A stretch of 64,000 bases of DNA from the NCBI RefSeq assembly GCF_001676705.1, contig NZ_CP016170.1:372001-436000 (forward strand), written 5' to 3'. Position numbers and translations under genes: made by a program. This DNA is from Bordetella bronchialis (lineage in GTDB: Bacteria; Pseudomonadota; Gammaproteobacteria; Burkholderiales; Burkholderiaceae_B). The notes under the pieces were generated by a model. It made no database searches and had not been told where the DNA came from. It saw nothing but the letters and a program-made list of their open reading frames with translations. Numbering within the stretch: position 1 is the first letter of the stretch; each line of letters begins with the position of its first letter. Shown here in pieces: positions 28,284 to 36,514 of this stretch.

Positions 28284-28428
28284 CGCGCAACCCTGCCTTC
28301 TATATCTTTTTTGAACAACTCTGGAACCCGTTCCGTATGCCCCGCGCGTTTCGCGCCCTGGTCACGGGCGGGTTCTTCCCCCATGGCAGCTGAATTCTCA
28401 GCCATCCGCATTAAATGGTTCGCCGGTT

Positions 28429-28458
28429 TTGGGTCAATTTTCGCTAGAATTGGGTCAA
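28429..28458. promoter_or_regulatory. Direct-repeat operator for the GlxA/AraC regulator
   Basis: TTGGGTCAA occurs twice in the same orientation, at 28429-28437 and 28450-28458, exactly 21 bp apart (two helical turns). This is the usual geometry of AraC/XylS-family binding sites. It lies in the 209-bp gap between the GNAT-like operon and the regulator gene. Confidence 0.7.
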
Positions 28459-28492
28459 CAGTTGAGCCCGTCCCCTTTCGCAGTACCCCTTC

Positions 28493-29455
28493 ATGCAAGC
28501 GCCCGTTGTCGCCGTCGTTGCCTTCGATAGGATCAGCGCATTCCACCTGTCGGTGCCTTGCGCCGTGTTCGGCACGTATGGCGGGGTGGCAGGCGCGCCG
28601 AAGTTCTCCCTGAAAGTGTGCTCGGCCGAAGGGGAAACGCTGGCCACCACCACGTCCGGATTCTCGGTGTCGATGACGCCCTCGCTGGACATCACCCGTA
28701 CCGCCGACGTCGTGGTCGTGCCCAGCTGGCGCGATCCGCGCGAAACGCCCCCCGCCGAACTGGTCGACGCCGTGGCCGCGGCCAGCGCGCGCGGGGCGCG
28801 TATCGTCGGCCTGTGCCTGGGGGCCTATGTGCTGGCCGCCGCGGGCATCCTGGACGGGCGCCGCGCCACCACGCATTTCGCCTGGGCCGACCATTTCGCC
28901 AACCGGTTTCCCAAGGTCAAGGTGGAGCCCTCCGTCCTGTATGTGGACGATGGCAATGTCACCACGTCGGCGGGCACGGCGGCGGGCATAGACTGCTGCC
29001 TGCATATCGTGCGCTCGATGTATGGCGCCAAGATGGCCGATTTCGCCGCGCGCCGCTTGGTGGTGCCGCCGCACCGCCATGGCGCGCAGGCGCAGCTGCC
29101 CCCCCAGCCGTTTTCGACGGAAGGGAATGGCATGCGCCTGGCCGAACTGCTGGACTGGCTGCGTGGAACCATCGTGGAAAAGCACACGGCAGACAGCCTG
29201 GCGGAACGGCTGGCCATGAGCCGGCGCACCTTCAACCGCCGCTTCCTGTCCTTGACCGGGTGCAGCCTGAGCGAATGGCTGCTGGCCGAGCGGCTGCGTC
29301 TGGCGCAGAAGCTGCTGGAAAGCACCGACCTTCCCCTGGAGGTCATCGCCACGCGTTCCGGCCTGGGCAGCGGCTCATCGTTTCGCCAGCATTTCTCCCG
29401 TGCTTTCCAGACCGCGCCGTCGGCGTACCGCAGACAGTTCAAGCGCCAGGCCTGA
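28493..29455 (+). CDS. GlxA family transcriptional regulator (DJ-1/PfpI + AraC HTH), 320 aa
   Basis: N-terminal DJ-1/PfpI-like sensor ('VVAVVAFDRISAFHLSVPCAVFG', nucleophile-elbow-like GLCLGAYVLAAAG) joined to a C-terminal AraC-type double HTH ('LAERLAMSRRTFNRRFLSLTG', 'IATRSGLGSGSSFRQHFSRAF'). Relatives (ArgR, CdhR, GbdR) respond to amino acids or quaternary amines and activate catabolic genes. It is divergent from the GNAT-MFS-YqcI-cupin operon and is predicted to control it through the TTGGGTCAA pair. Its last 81 bp overlap the 3' end of the convergent NEL effector gene. Confidence 0.92.
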   Translation: MQAPVVAVVAFDRISAFHLSVPCAVFGTYGGVAGAPKFSLKVCSAEGETLATTTSGFSVSMTPSLDITRTADVVVVPSWRDPRETPPAELVDAVAAASARGARIVGLCLGAYVLAAAGILDGRRATTHFAWADHFANRFPKVKVEPSVLYVDDGNVTTSAGTAAGIDCCLHIVRSMYGAKMADFAARRLVVPPHRHGAQAQLPPQPFSTEGNGMRLAELLDWLRGTIVEKHTADSLAERLAMSRRTFNRRFLSLTGCSLSEWLLAERLRLAQKLLESTDLPLEVIATRSGLGSGSSFRQHFSRAFQTAPSAYRRQFKRQA

Positions 29456-31789
29456 CGGCGTGTGACGCCTGTCCCGGTACAGCCGCTGGAACCAGGTCGG
29501 CTGGCTGCTGTCCTGGATGGCCTGCTGCAGCTTCAGGCCGTGCAAGGCCAGGAAGTCGCGCACCGTGGCTTTCTGGATGAGCGCATGGATATCCATGGTG
29601 ACGGCGCTGCAGGCATCCGGCAGGACGTCAGCCGTGTAGCGGCGCAGCTTGCGCGTCGCCAGGTATTTGTCGACCAGGCGCTCGTAGCGCGTCCAGAATA
29701 TCCAGGGCCGCACGTTGAAGACCTCCATGTCGTAGCGCGACGCGGAGGCGAACAGGCGGCCGTCGGTATGCAGCAGCGTGTCGAGAAACCGGTAGACCCG
29801 GCCGCGGTCGTTGTAGACATGGTCGCGCCAGTTGTCCGCGCGCCCGGCCAACTCCGGCGCGATGCGGCGGATCACCGATTGCAAGGGCCGCCATGACGCC
29901 AGGAAATCGATGAAGCCGCCGTCGCGGGCCTGGGCCACCGCCGCCTTGGCGCGCTCCGCGTCGGCGTCTTCCACCAGGGACAGTCCATCGAACTGCATGT
30001 TGAACTGCATGGCGGGCATGTGGACCTGGCCGCGCAGCTTCGTGCGCAGGCTGAGCCATTGTTCGACCTCATCGAACGGCATGTTGCCGCGCGACGCGCG
30101 GGCTTGCAGTTCCGGCCGCAGCGCGGCGAAGTACTGGGCCAGCGTATGCATGTTCATCATGTCCTCGGCCAGGTACATCAGCTCCACCAGGCGGTCGTCG
30201 TAGTCGCCGGCTTCCACCGAGAAGTTGAGCAAGGCGATATGCAGGCTGTTGAGCGTGTGAAGGATATTGTCCGAGCAGGACGAGGCGCCATCGCGCGCGA
30301 TGTCCAGGCATTCCAGCATGAAGCGTTTCTCGGCCTGCATCCGGGTCAGCAGGGCGACCAGGCTATCGCGCAGTTCCGGGTCGGGCCGCTGGACCCACGT
30401 GTGATGCAGCCGGTTCATCAAGGCCTTGAGGGCAGCGGCGCCGTTCGGATCCGCCCGCTGTCCGGCACGCCATGCCTGGGCATCGAATGCCGGCGCCGGC
30501 GCCGGCTCGCTCGCCGCGGCCCGCGATGCCGGGTCGGCGGCGGGCGCGGCCAGCCACGCGGCGGCGGCTTTTCCCAGCATGTCGGCCGGGTACAGGCGGG
30601 CCATGAGATCGTTCGACCAGCCGGCCCGCTCCATGTCCTCCACGCGGACGATGTCGACCAGCGATTCCGGAAACGCCCGGATGTATTCGACGGCCTTGAA
30701 GGCATCGGCGACGTAGTCGGCCTCTACCGCGACCAGTTCGATTTCCGGTGGCAGCGCATCGCGCAGGCCATGGGCCTCGCACATCGCGCGGTCCAGGATC
30801 ACGCGGCGCAGGTTGGGGCCGTAGCGGTCGGCCACGGTCTGGATGGGATTGCCGGCCAGGTCGAGCGTGGTCAGGGATGCGGGCAGGCGGTCGCCGGGCG
30901 GAAATTCCTGCAGCAGGTTGTCGATCATGATCAGCCACTTCAGCCCCGGCAGGTTGCGCAGCGGCGGGCACTCGCGCAGCTCCATGGAGTTCAGGTACAG
31001 CGGCAATTCCGTATCGCCGGCGTAGTTCCACAGGTTGACCAGCTCCCAGACGCCGGCCAGGTCTTCGCCACGCTCGGCCGCCTGTCGGATGTGGGCGTCC
31101 AGGTCCCGCTGCCATTGCGGGATGGGGTCGCCCAGCTGTTCGCGGAAGGTCAGCGTGGAGAACTCGCCGAAGCCCAGATTGGGCGCCAGGCGCTGCTGCC
31201 CGATGCAGCTCGCGTAGAAGGCGGCGAGATCCGAGAACAGTTCGATGGCCTGTTCCATCGGATGCGCCGCGTCGGCGGCCCCGTGCCCGGCATCGGCGGA
31301 CAGGGCGGGCGCGGGGGCATCCCGCGGGCGGTCCGCCCAGGGATGCATGCCGGAGGCCGCGCCGGGACCGGGCCCGGGCTGCGTATCGTGCGTGAGCGGA
31401 CATTCGCCGTCCACGGATGTCCGGGCCGTGGAGACGCCGGGCGGGTCGACCTGGAAATAGATGACGTGGTCGCCGCGTGCGGCCGATTCCTCGATCGCCG
31501 TAATGCTGTCGATTTCTTCATCCCTGTCTTCGAAGACGACGATGGGGCGCTCATCCGCCGCCATCGGGCATGCCGCGATGGCCCGTAGCAAGGCCGCGCC
31601 GAGTTCGGTGCCGTCGATCGTGCGCAGGGCGGCTTCCAGCTGCGCGCTGGCATGCTCATCCGGCAGGGCGTCCGCCTGGATGGTCAGCAGGCCGCAGATG
31701 TTGCGCAGGGCCGGTGCCCCGCCCGTCGCGGGCGGCGCGGGCATAAGGCCGTCCGGACGGGGCGCCATGAATCCGATGGGTGTCGTCAT
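29375..31789 (-). CDS. Putative type III effector: LRR protein with NEL-type (IpaH/SspH) E3 ubiquitin ligase domain, 804 aa
   Basis: The N-terminal ~190 residues are Pro/Ala/Gly-rich and probably disordered, with no Sec signal. Residues ~260-370 carry degenerate leucine-rich repeats (LPLYLNSMELRECPPL, LPGLKWLIMIDN, LPASLTTLDLAGNPI). From ~440 the sequence matches the novel E3 ligase (NEL) domain: catalytic motif SSC505-S-D507-NILHTLNSL (IpaH: SCEDRVTLAWNNL), 'EVEQWLSLRTKLRGQV', 'MQFDGLSLVEDADAERAKAAV', then 'GFIDFLASWRPLQSVIRR' (SspH2: FTDWFSLWGPWHAVLKR). NEL enzymes form a ubiquitin thioester inside host cells after type III delivery. The ATG at 31789 has AAGGAGGG upstream and overlaps a leader ORF stop. 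No secretion genes or chaperone are in the window. Confidence 0.88.
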   Translation of the reverse strand: MTTPIGFMAPRPDGLMPAPPATGGAPALRNICGLLTIQADALPDEHASAQLEAALRTIDGTELGAALLRAIAACPMAADERPIVVFEDRDEEIDSITAIEESAARGDHVIYFQVDPPGVSTARTSVDGECPLTHDTQPGPGPGAASGMHPWADRPRDAPAPALSADAGHGAADAAHPMEQAIELFSDLAAFYASCIGQQRLAPNLGFGEFSTLTFREQLGDPIPQWQRDLDAHIRQAAERGEDLAGVWELVNLWNYAGDTELPLYLNSMELRECPPLRNLPGLKWLIMIDNLLQEFPPGDRLPASLTTLDLAGNPIQTVADRYGPNLRRVILDRAMCEAHGLRDALPPEIELVAVEADYVADAFKAVEYIRAFPESLVDIVRVEDMERAGWSNDLMARLYPADMLGKAAAAWLAAPAADPASRAAASEPAPAPAFDAQAWRAGQRADPNGAAALKALMNRLHHTWVQRPDPELRDSLVALLTRMQAEKRFMLECLDIARDGASSCSDNILHTLNSLHIALLNFSVEAGDYDDRLVELMYLAEDMMNMHTLAQYFAALRPELQARASRGNMPFDEVEQWLSLRTKLRGQVHMPAMQFNMQFDGLSLVEDADAERAKAAVAQARDGGFIDFLASWRPLQSVIRRIAPELAGRADNWRDHVYNDRGRVYRFLDTLLHTDGRLFASASRYDMEVFNVRPWIFWTRYERLVDKYLATRKLRRYTADVLPDACSAVTMDIHALIQKATVRDFLALHGLKLQQAIQDSSQPTWFQRLYRDRRHTPSGLALELSAVRRRRGLESTGEMLAKR

Positions 31790-31869
31790 GGCCGTCCCTC
31801 CTTGGATCCACGCGTCCGGACGCCGCGCGTGTGCCCGGGCGCCGGGCGCCGGCCTGGAATGTGTGTCAT
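31786..31869 (-). CDS. Leader ORF of 27 codons translationally coupled to the NEL effector
   Basis: An ATG at 31869 follows GGAGG at eight bases. The frame reads MTHIPGRRPAPG then a basic run, ending KEGRP. The TGA (31788-31786) overlaps the effector ATG (ATGA). The product is Arg/Pro-rich and unlikely to be a functional protein. The arrangement looks like a regulatory upstream ORF that sets translation of the effector. Confidence 0.55.
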   Translation of the reverse strand: MTHIPGRRPAPGHTRGVRTRGSKEGRP

Positions 31870-31895
31870 GGTGGTGTCCTCCCTTCAAGGCGCGT

Positions 31896-31924
31896 TGAGT
31901 GCCTGCCGGCTTTCCGCATGTTCC
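31896..31924 (-). promoter_or_regulatory. Possible HrpL-like (ECF sigma) promoter of the effector
   Basis: On the minus strand GGAACA (31924-31919) is followed after 16 bases by GCACTCA (31902-31896). The HrpL box is GGAACC-N16-CCACnnA, so this differs by one base in each half. Bordetella's T3SS sigma factor BtrS/BrpL is HrpL-like. The GGAAC is also part of an inverted repeat GTTCCGC-N5-GCGGAAC (31920-31938), so the match could be accidental. Confidence 0.4.
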
Positions 31925-32067
31925 GCTGGTGGCGGAACTTGCCCGCTGGAATGGGAACGTGGCGCATCGGGGCGTCGGGCGCCGCCGTCCGCCCCGGGCG
32001 TTTTTTCCGTCGCCCGCCGCGTGGCCCCGGGTGGACGCGTAACAGGCCGGCTGGTAAAACAGGGCAC

Positions 32068-32943
32068 ATGCGACTGGTGAACTGGAACATCCAATGGGGC
32101 CGCGGCGTGGACGGCAGCGTAGACCTGCGCCGCATCGTCGATCATGCCCGGCGTCTGGCCGACTTCGACGTCCTGTGCCTGCAGGAGGTCACGCGCGGCT
32201 TCCATGGCGATGCCGATGCGGGCGGACTGCCGGGCGGCCCGGATGCCGATCAGTTCGCCGAGCTGGGCGCGCTGCTGCCCGGCTACACCGTGCTATGCGC
32301 GATCGGCGCGGACTTGCCGCCCGCGCGCGCGGGCGCGCCACGCCGCCAGAACGGCAATGCCATCGTGACGCGCTGTCCCGTCGGGCCGGTATTCCGCCAC
32401 AGCCTTCCGTGGCCCGCCGATCCGGCCGTGATGTCCATGCCCCGCGTCGCGCTGGAGGCCGTGCTGTCCACCGACGTGGGACCGCTGCGCGTGGTCACCA
32501 CCCACCTGGAGTTCTATTCGGCGGACCAACGCCTGGCTCAGGCGCATGCGCTGCGGGACTTGCACGTGGAAGCGTGCGGACATGCGGGGCGGCCGAGCCC
32601 GCACGGCAATCCCAACGGACCCTTCGCGGCGGTCGAGCGTCCCGCCGCGGCGCTGGTCTGCGGCGATTTCAATAGCGCGGTCACCGACGCGGCGTACCGT
32701 TGCATGCTGGACCCGATGCCTGCCGGTGTGCCGTCTTTCGTCGATGCATGGCGGGTCGCGCACGGCGAGGGGCCTCGCGCGCCGACGGTGGGCGTGCACG
32801 ACCATGTCCAGTGGCCGCAGGGCCCGTTCGCCTGCGACTTCGTTTTTGTCACGCCGGAACTCGCCGGCCGGCTGGTCCGCTGCGACGTCGACCTGCAAAG
32901 CGCGGCATCCGACCATCAGCCCATCGTCGTGGAATTCCGCTGA
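32068..32943 (+). CDS. Endonuclease/exonuclease/phosphatase family protein, 291 aa
   Basis: Metal-dependent phosphoesterase of the EEP fold. Catalytic markers: N in 'LVNWNIQWG' (residues 3-11), E in LQEV, 'HLEFYSADQRLAQAHAL' with the fold's His, CGDFNS, and C-terminal SDHQPIVVEF. There is no signal peptide. The frame opens upstream, but ATG 32068 begins exactly at the conserved MRLVNWNIQ start. It is divergent from the effector gene and ends 1 bp before the next ATG, so it is co-transcribed with the penicillin acylase gene. The substrate (nucleic acid, phospholipid or inositol phosphate) cannot be told. Confidence 0.9.
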   Translation: MRLVNWNIQWGRGVDGSVDLRRIVDHARRLADFDVLCLQEVTRGFHGDADAGGLPGGPDADQFAELGALLPGYTVLCAIGADLPPARAGAPRRQNGNAIVTRCPVGPVFRHSLPWPADPAVMSMPRVALEAVLSTDVGPLRVVTTHLEFYSADQRLAQAHALRDLHVEACGHAGRPSPHGNPNGPFAAVERPAAALVCGDFNSAVTDAAYRCMLDPMPAGVPSFVDAWRVAHGEGPRAPTVGVHDHVQWPQGPFACDFVFVTPELAGRLVRCDVDLQSAASDHQPIVVEFR

Positions 32944-32944
32944 C

Positions 32945-35422
32945 ATGGCAGCGCGGCCACCAGCCAGCCGCGGGCGGCGTGCCGCGCGCGCCCTGGGCTT
33001 CCTTGCCCTGGGCGTGCTGGGCGCGATCGCGGTCATCGGGGTGGGGGCGTGGTGGGCCATGCGCGCCAGCCTGCCCACCCTGGACGGCACCCTTGCCGGC
33101 GGCGGACTGTCGGCACCCGCCACCATCGAGCGGGACGCCCAGGGAAATGTGACGGTCAGCGCGGACGATCGCCTGGACCTGGCCTATGCCACGGGCTACG
33201 CGCACGGCCAGGACCGCTACTTCCAGATGGACCTGCTGCGGCGCGTCGCCGCGGGCGAGGTCGCTGCGCTGGTGGGCGCGGACGCCATCCCCCTGGACCA
33301 GCGCAACCGCATGCATCGTTTCCGCGCCCGCGCGCAAGCCGCATACGCCGCGTTCGCGCCCGCGCAGCGGCAGCTTTTGCAGCGGTATGCCGACGGCGTG
33401 AACGCGGCGCAGGCGGCCTTGCCGGTCTGGCCCTTCGAATATGGCGTGCTGGGCGTGCGGCCCCAGCCGTGGCGGCCGGAGGACACCCTGCTGGTGATCG
33501 ACGCCATGTATCTGGACCTGCAGGCCGGCGAGCTGAACCGGGTGCTGTCGCGCGGCTTCCTGCGTGACGCCGTGTCGGCCGGGATGCTGGCATTCCTGAC
33601 ACCTCGCGCCAGCGCCATGGACGCGCCGCTGGATGGCGTCGATATCGCCGTGCCGCGCTTGCGCGTGCCGCGTGCCCGCCCCGACTGGCTCGACAGCCCC
33701 AGCCGCACGCGGTCCGGCGCGATATCCGGCACGCCGCGGGCCGCGGCGCCCCGCGATCCCCTGTTCGCCTCCGTCGAACAACCGGCCATCGCCGCGCTCG
33801 ACGGGGCGGAGGTGGGCAGCAATGTCTACGCCGTGGCCGGTTCGCACGGCGTGGACGGCACGGCGCGCGTGGCCAACGATATGCACCTGGGCCTGCGGCT
33901 GCCCAATATCTGGTATCGCCTGACGCTGGTATTGCGGGGCGACGAACCGCGCCGCATCAGCGGCGTCAGCCTGCCGGGCGCGCCCGTGGTCGTGGCCGGC
34001 AGCAATGGCGACGTGGCATGGGGGTTCAGCAACAGCTACGGCCATTTCATCGACCTGGTGCGCCTGCAGCGGGATCCCGGCGATCCGCGCCGCTATCGCG
34101 GGCCGTCGGGCGAATGGGAGACCGCCGTCGAGCACGACGAGTGGATACAGGTGAAAGGCGGCGCGCCGGTGCGCCGCCCGGTCCTGGAGACGCGCTGGGG
34201 ACCGGAGCTGGTCGTGGGTGACGACGCCTACGCGATGGAATGGATCGCCTATCGCCCCGATGCCGCCGACCTGGGCCTGCTGCGCATGGAAGGCGCGCGC
34301 GACGTGGGCGAGGCCCTGCGCGTGGCGCAGACGTCCGGCGTGCCGACGCAGAATATCGTGGTGGCGGATCGCGGCGGCCATATCGGCTGGACGCTGGCCG
34401 GTCCCCTGCCCCTGTCCGTGCGCGATCCCGACGGTTATCCCGTGGAGGCGGCCCAGGCGCTGGCGCCGGCGGGACGGCTGCCGCCCGGGCAGTATCCCAG
34501 TGTCATCGACCCGCCCGGGGGCCGCCTGTGGGCCGCGAACAGTACCCAGCTGGGCGACGCCGCGCGCCAGCGCGCGATAGGCGATGGCGGCGCGGACGTC
34601 GGCCTGCGCGGTACGCAGATCCGGGATGCCCTGTCGCCGGGCGGCAAATACGACGAGGCCGCGCTGCTTGCCATCCAGTTGGACGACCGCGGCCTGTGGC
34701 TGTCCTTCTGGCGCCAGCTCGCCCTGGAGAACCTGGATGGGGCCGCGCTGGCGCGGCATCCCGACCGTGCCGCCTTCCGGCGCATCCTGCTGCAGTGGAA
34801 CGGCCGTGCCGGTGTGGACCAGGCCGGCTATACGCTGGTGCGGGATTTTCGCGAAGTCCTCTATGGGGCGTGGTTTTCGGGGCTGGACGAGCGCCTGTCC
34901 GCGCGGGCGCCCGAACTGGCGCCCGCGATTTCGGTGGGCCGCGCCTCCAGCCGGCTGGAGCCCGTCATGCGCGCCCTGGTGGCCGAGCGTGCCTGGGTGC
35001 CGGCGCGCTATGCCGATTGGCGTGCCTTCATGCTGGATGCCATCGACCAGGCCATCGCGCGCAACCGGCCGCGCGGCGCGCCGCTGGAGCAGGCCACCTG
35101 GGGAGAGCGCAATACGCTGCTCATCGGCCATCCGTTCGCCGGCCTGTTGCCGGAACCGATGCGGCCATGGTTTTCGGCGCCCGCGCAACCGGTGCCGGGC
35201 GACACCAATATGCCGCGGGTGCAGCGACCGTCCTTCGGTGCGTCGGAACGCTTCGTCGTCGCGCCCGGCAAGGAGGCGCAAGGCATATTGGAAATGCCCG
35301 GCGGCGCGTCGGGCCATCCGATGTCGCCCTTCTTCCTGGCCGGGCATCGGGACTGGGTGGAGGGCGCGACGTCGCCCTTCATGCCGGGACCGGCCGTGCA
35401 CACCCTGACGCTGCGGCCTTGA
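32945..35422 (+). CDS. Penicillin acylase family amidase, 825 aa
   Basis: Ntn-hydrolase that matures by autocatalytic cleavage into alpha and beta chains. A single hydrophobic segment (residues 15-40, LGFLALGVLGAIAVIGVGAW) acts as signal/anchor for export. Alpha-chain markers are 'DRLDLAYATGYAHGQDRYFQMDLLRR'-region residues; cleavage is expected before Ser292 in EVGSNVYAVAGS, which becomes the N-terminal nucleophile. Later 'ANDMHLGLRLPNIWYRLTL' and 'GVSLPGAPVVVAGSNGDVAWGFSN' are typical. Homologues also hydrolyse acyl-homoserine lactones (quorum quenching) or acylated siderophores, so the antibiotic name is not a function. ATG 32945 lies one base after the previous stop. Confidence 0.92.
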   Translation: MAARPPASRGRRAARALGFLALGVLGAIAVIGVGAWWAMRASLPTLDGTLAGGGLSAPATIERDAQGNVTVSADDRLDLAYATGYAHGQDRYFQMDLLRRVAAGEVAALVGADAIPLDQRNRMHRFRARAQAAYAAFAPAQRQLLQRYADGVNAAQAALPVWPFEYGVLGVRPQPWRPEDTLLVIDAMYLDLQAGELNRVLSRGFLRDAVSAGMLAFLTPRASAMDAPLDGVDIAVPRLRVPRARPDWLDSPSRTRSGAISGTPRAAAPRDPLFASVEQPAIAALDGAEVGSNVYAVAGSHGVDGTARVANDMHLGLRLPNIWYRLTLVLRGDEPRRISGVSLPGAPVVVAGSNGDVAWGFSNSYGHFIDLVRLQRDPGDPRRYRGPSGEWETAVEHDEWIQVKGGAPVRRPVLETRWGPELVVGDDAYAMEWIAYRPDAADLGLLRMEGARDVGEALRVAQTSGVPTQNIVVADRGGHIGWTLAGPLPLSVRDPDGYPVEAAQALAPAGRLPPGQYPSVIDPPGGRLWAANSTQLGDAARQRAIGDGGADVGLRGTQIRDALSPGGKYDEAALLAIQLDDRGLWLSFWRQLALENLDGAALARHPDRAAFRRILLQWNGRAGVDQAGYTLVRDFREVLYGAWFSGLDERLSARAPELAPAISVGRASSRLEPVMRALVAERAWVPARYADWRAFMLDAIDQAIARNRPRGAPLEQATWGERNTLLIGHPFAGLLPEPMRPWFSAPAQPVPGDTNMPRVQRPSFGASERFVVAPGKEAQGILEMPGGASGHPMSPFFLAGHRDWVEGATSPFMPGPAVHTLTLRP

Positions 35423-35488
35423 CGCCGTCCGCGGCGCGCCTGGCATCGGCCGCGCCCCGGGCCGCGGGTATGCCGGGCGCCCGGCGCG

Positions 35489-35821
35489 CTACTGCGCCTT
35501 GACCTCGTAGGCCGAGAAACGCGCGAAGGGCATGGGGGTGGTGGCCGTCAGGTCCCAGCTTTGCTTGTCGGGAAGGTTGAAGGTCTGGGCCGATGTCGTG
35601 CCGATGACGTTGCCCTGCGCGTCCTGCAGCTGGAACACCACCGTGACATTGTTCAGCGTCCGGCCCGTGTCGTTATGCACGGTACCCCGTATCACGGTGG
35701 CGCCGGTGCCTGTGTCCTTGACGGCTTGCAGGCTATCGATCGTGACGCCGTGGGGCAGCGATTGCGCCGCGGCGCTGAAGGCCGCGGCGGCCAGAAGGGC
35801 GGTGGCGAGCAGGCGTTTCAT
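35489..35821 (-). CDS. Secreted FxLYD-like small protein, 110 aa
   Basis: An N-terminal signal peptide (MKRLLATALLAAAAFSAAAQ) is followed by a single beta-sandwich of about 85 residues. 'TVIRGTVHNDTGRTLNNVTVVFQLQDAQGNVIGTTSA' is the FxLYD pattern of extracytoplasmic domains. Predicted periplasmic. It lies 36 bp after the CoA-transferase B gene on the same strand but is probably functionally separate. No partner is known. Confidence 0.8.
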   Translation of the reverse strand: MKRLLATALLAAAAFSAAAQSLPHGVTIDSLQAVKDTGTGATVIRGTVHNDTGRTLNNVTVVFQLQDAQGNVIGTTSAQTFNLPDKQSWDLTATTPMPFARFSAYEVKAQ

Positions 35822-35857
35822 GGTTGTTCTCCCGCGAATGGCGTCGCCCGCCGGATA

Positions 35858-36514
35858 TCAGCGAGCGACCGGTAATTCGAATCGTAGCGGAAGTCCGGTA
35901 ATGCGTTCGAGCTCGCCCGGCCCGGTATCGCCGAAGGCGTCGATGACATAGACGCCGTCCGGGCGGATATCGAACACCGCAAGGTCGGTGTACACGCGGG
36001 AAACGCAGCGCACGCCGGTCAGCGGATAGGTGCATTGCGGCACGAGCTTGCTCTGGCCTTCGCGCGTCGTCAGTTCCATCATGACGAAGACCTGCTTGGC
36101 GCCGCTGGCCAGGTCCATGGCGCCGCCCACGGCCGGAATGGCGTCCGCGCCCCCGGTGTGCCAGTTGGCCAGGTCCCCCTGGGCCGATACCTGAAAGGCG
36201 CCCAGCACGCAGATGTCCAGGTGGCCCCCGCGCATCATCGCGAACGAGTCGGCATGGTGGAAGAACGAGGTGCCCGGCACTTGCGTGACGGGCTGCTTGC
36301 CGGCATTGATCAGGTCGTAGTCTTCCCGGCCCTTGGCGGGCGCGGGGCCCATGCCCAGCATGCCGTTTTCGGTGTGCAGGACGATCTCGCGGTCCGCCGG
36401 CAGGTGGTTTCCCACCAGCGTGGGCAGGCCGATGCCCAGGTTCACATAGGCGCCCTCCGGGATGTCGCGGGCGACGCGGGCGGCCATCTGGTCGCGGGTC
36501 AGTCTGGCGCTCAT
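35858..36514 (-). CDS. 3-oxoacid CoA-transferase subunit B, 218 aa
   Basis: Family I CoA-transferase beta chain (ScoB/PcaJ/AtoA type). The catalytic glutamate loop is in 'LHTENGMLGMGPAP', preceded by 'GAYVNLGIGLPTLVGNHLP'; the C-terminus has 'VMMELTTREGQSKLVPQCTYPLTG'. It moves CoA from succinyl-CoA to acetoacetate or 3-oxoadipate. Its ATG overlaps the TGA of the A subunit gene (ATGA), ensuring equal synthesis. No other beta-ketoadipate genes are adjacent, so the substrate is open. Confidence 0.93.
   Translation of the reverse strand: MSARLTRDQMAARVARDIPEGAYVNLGIGLPTLVGNHLPADREIVLHTENGMLGMGPAPAKGREDYDLINAGKQPVTQVPGTSFFHHADSFAMMRGGHLDICVLGAFQVSAQGDLANWHTGGADAIPAVGGAMDLASGAKQVFVMMELTTREGQSKLVPQCTYPLTGVRCVSRVYTDLAVFDIRPDGVYVIDAFGDTGPGELERITGLPLRFELPVAR

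Noticed and set aside
28284..31900. Insertion sequence or integrase remnants flanking the NEL gene
   Set aside because: No transposase-like frame, terminal inverted repeat or tRNA attachment site was found around 28.3-32 kb.
32849..35446. An 865-codon minus-strand frame opposite the penicillin acylase gene
   Set aside because: Antisense shadow of an intact Ntn-hydrolase with catalytic Ser292; composition is non-biological.
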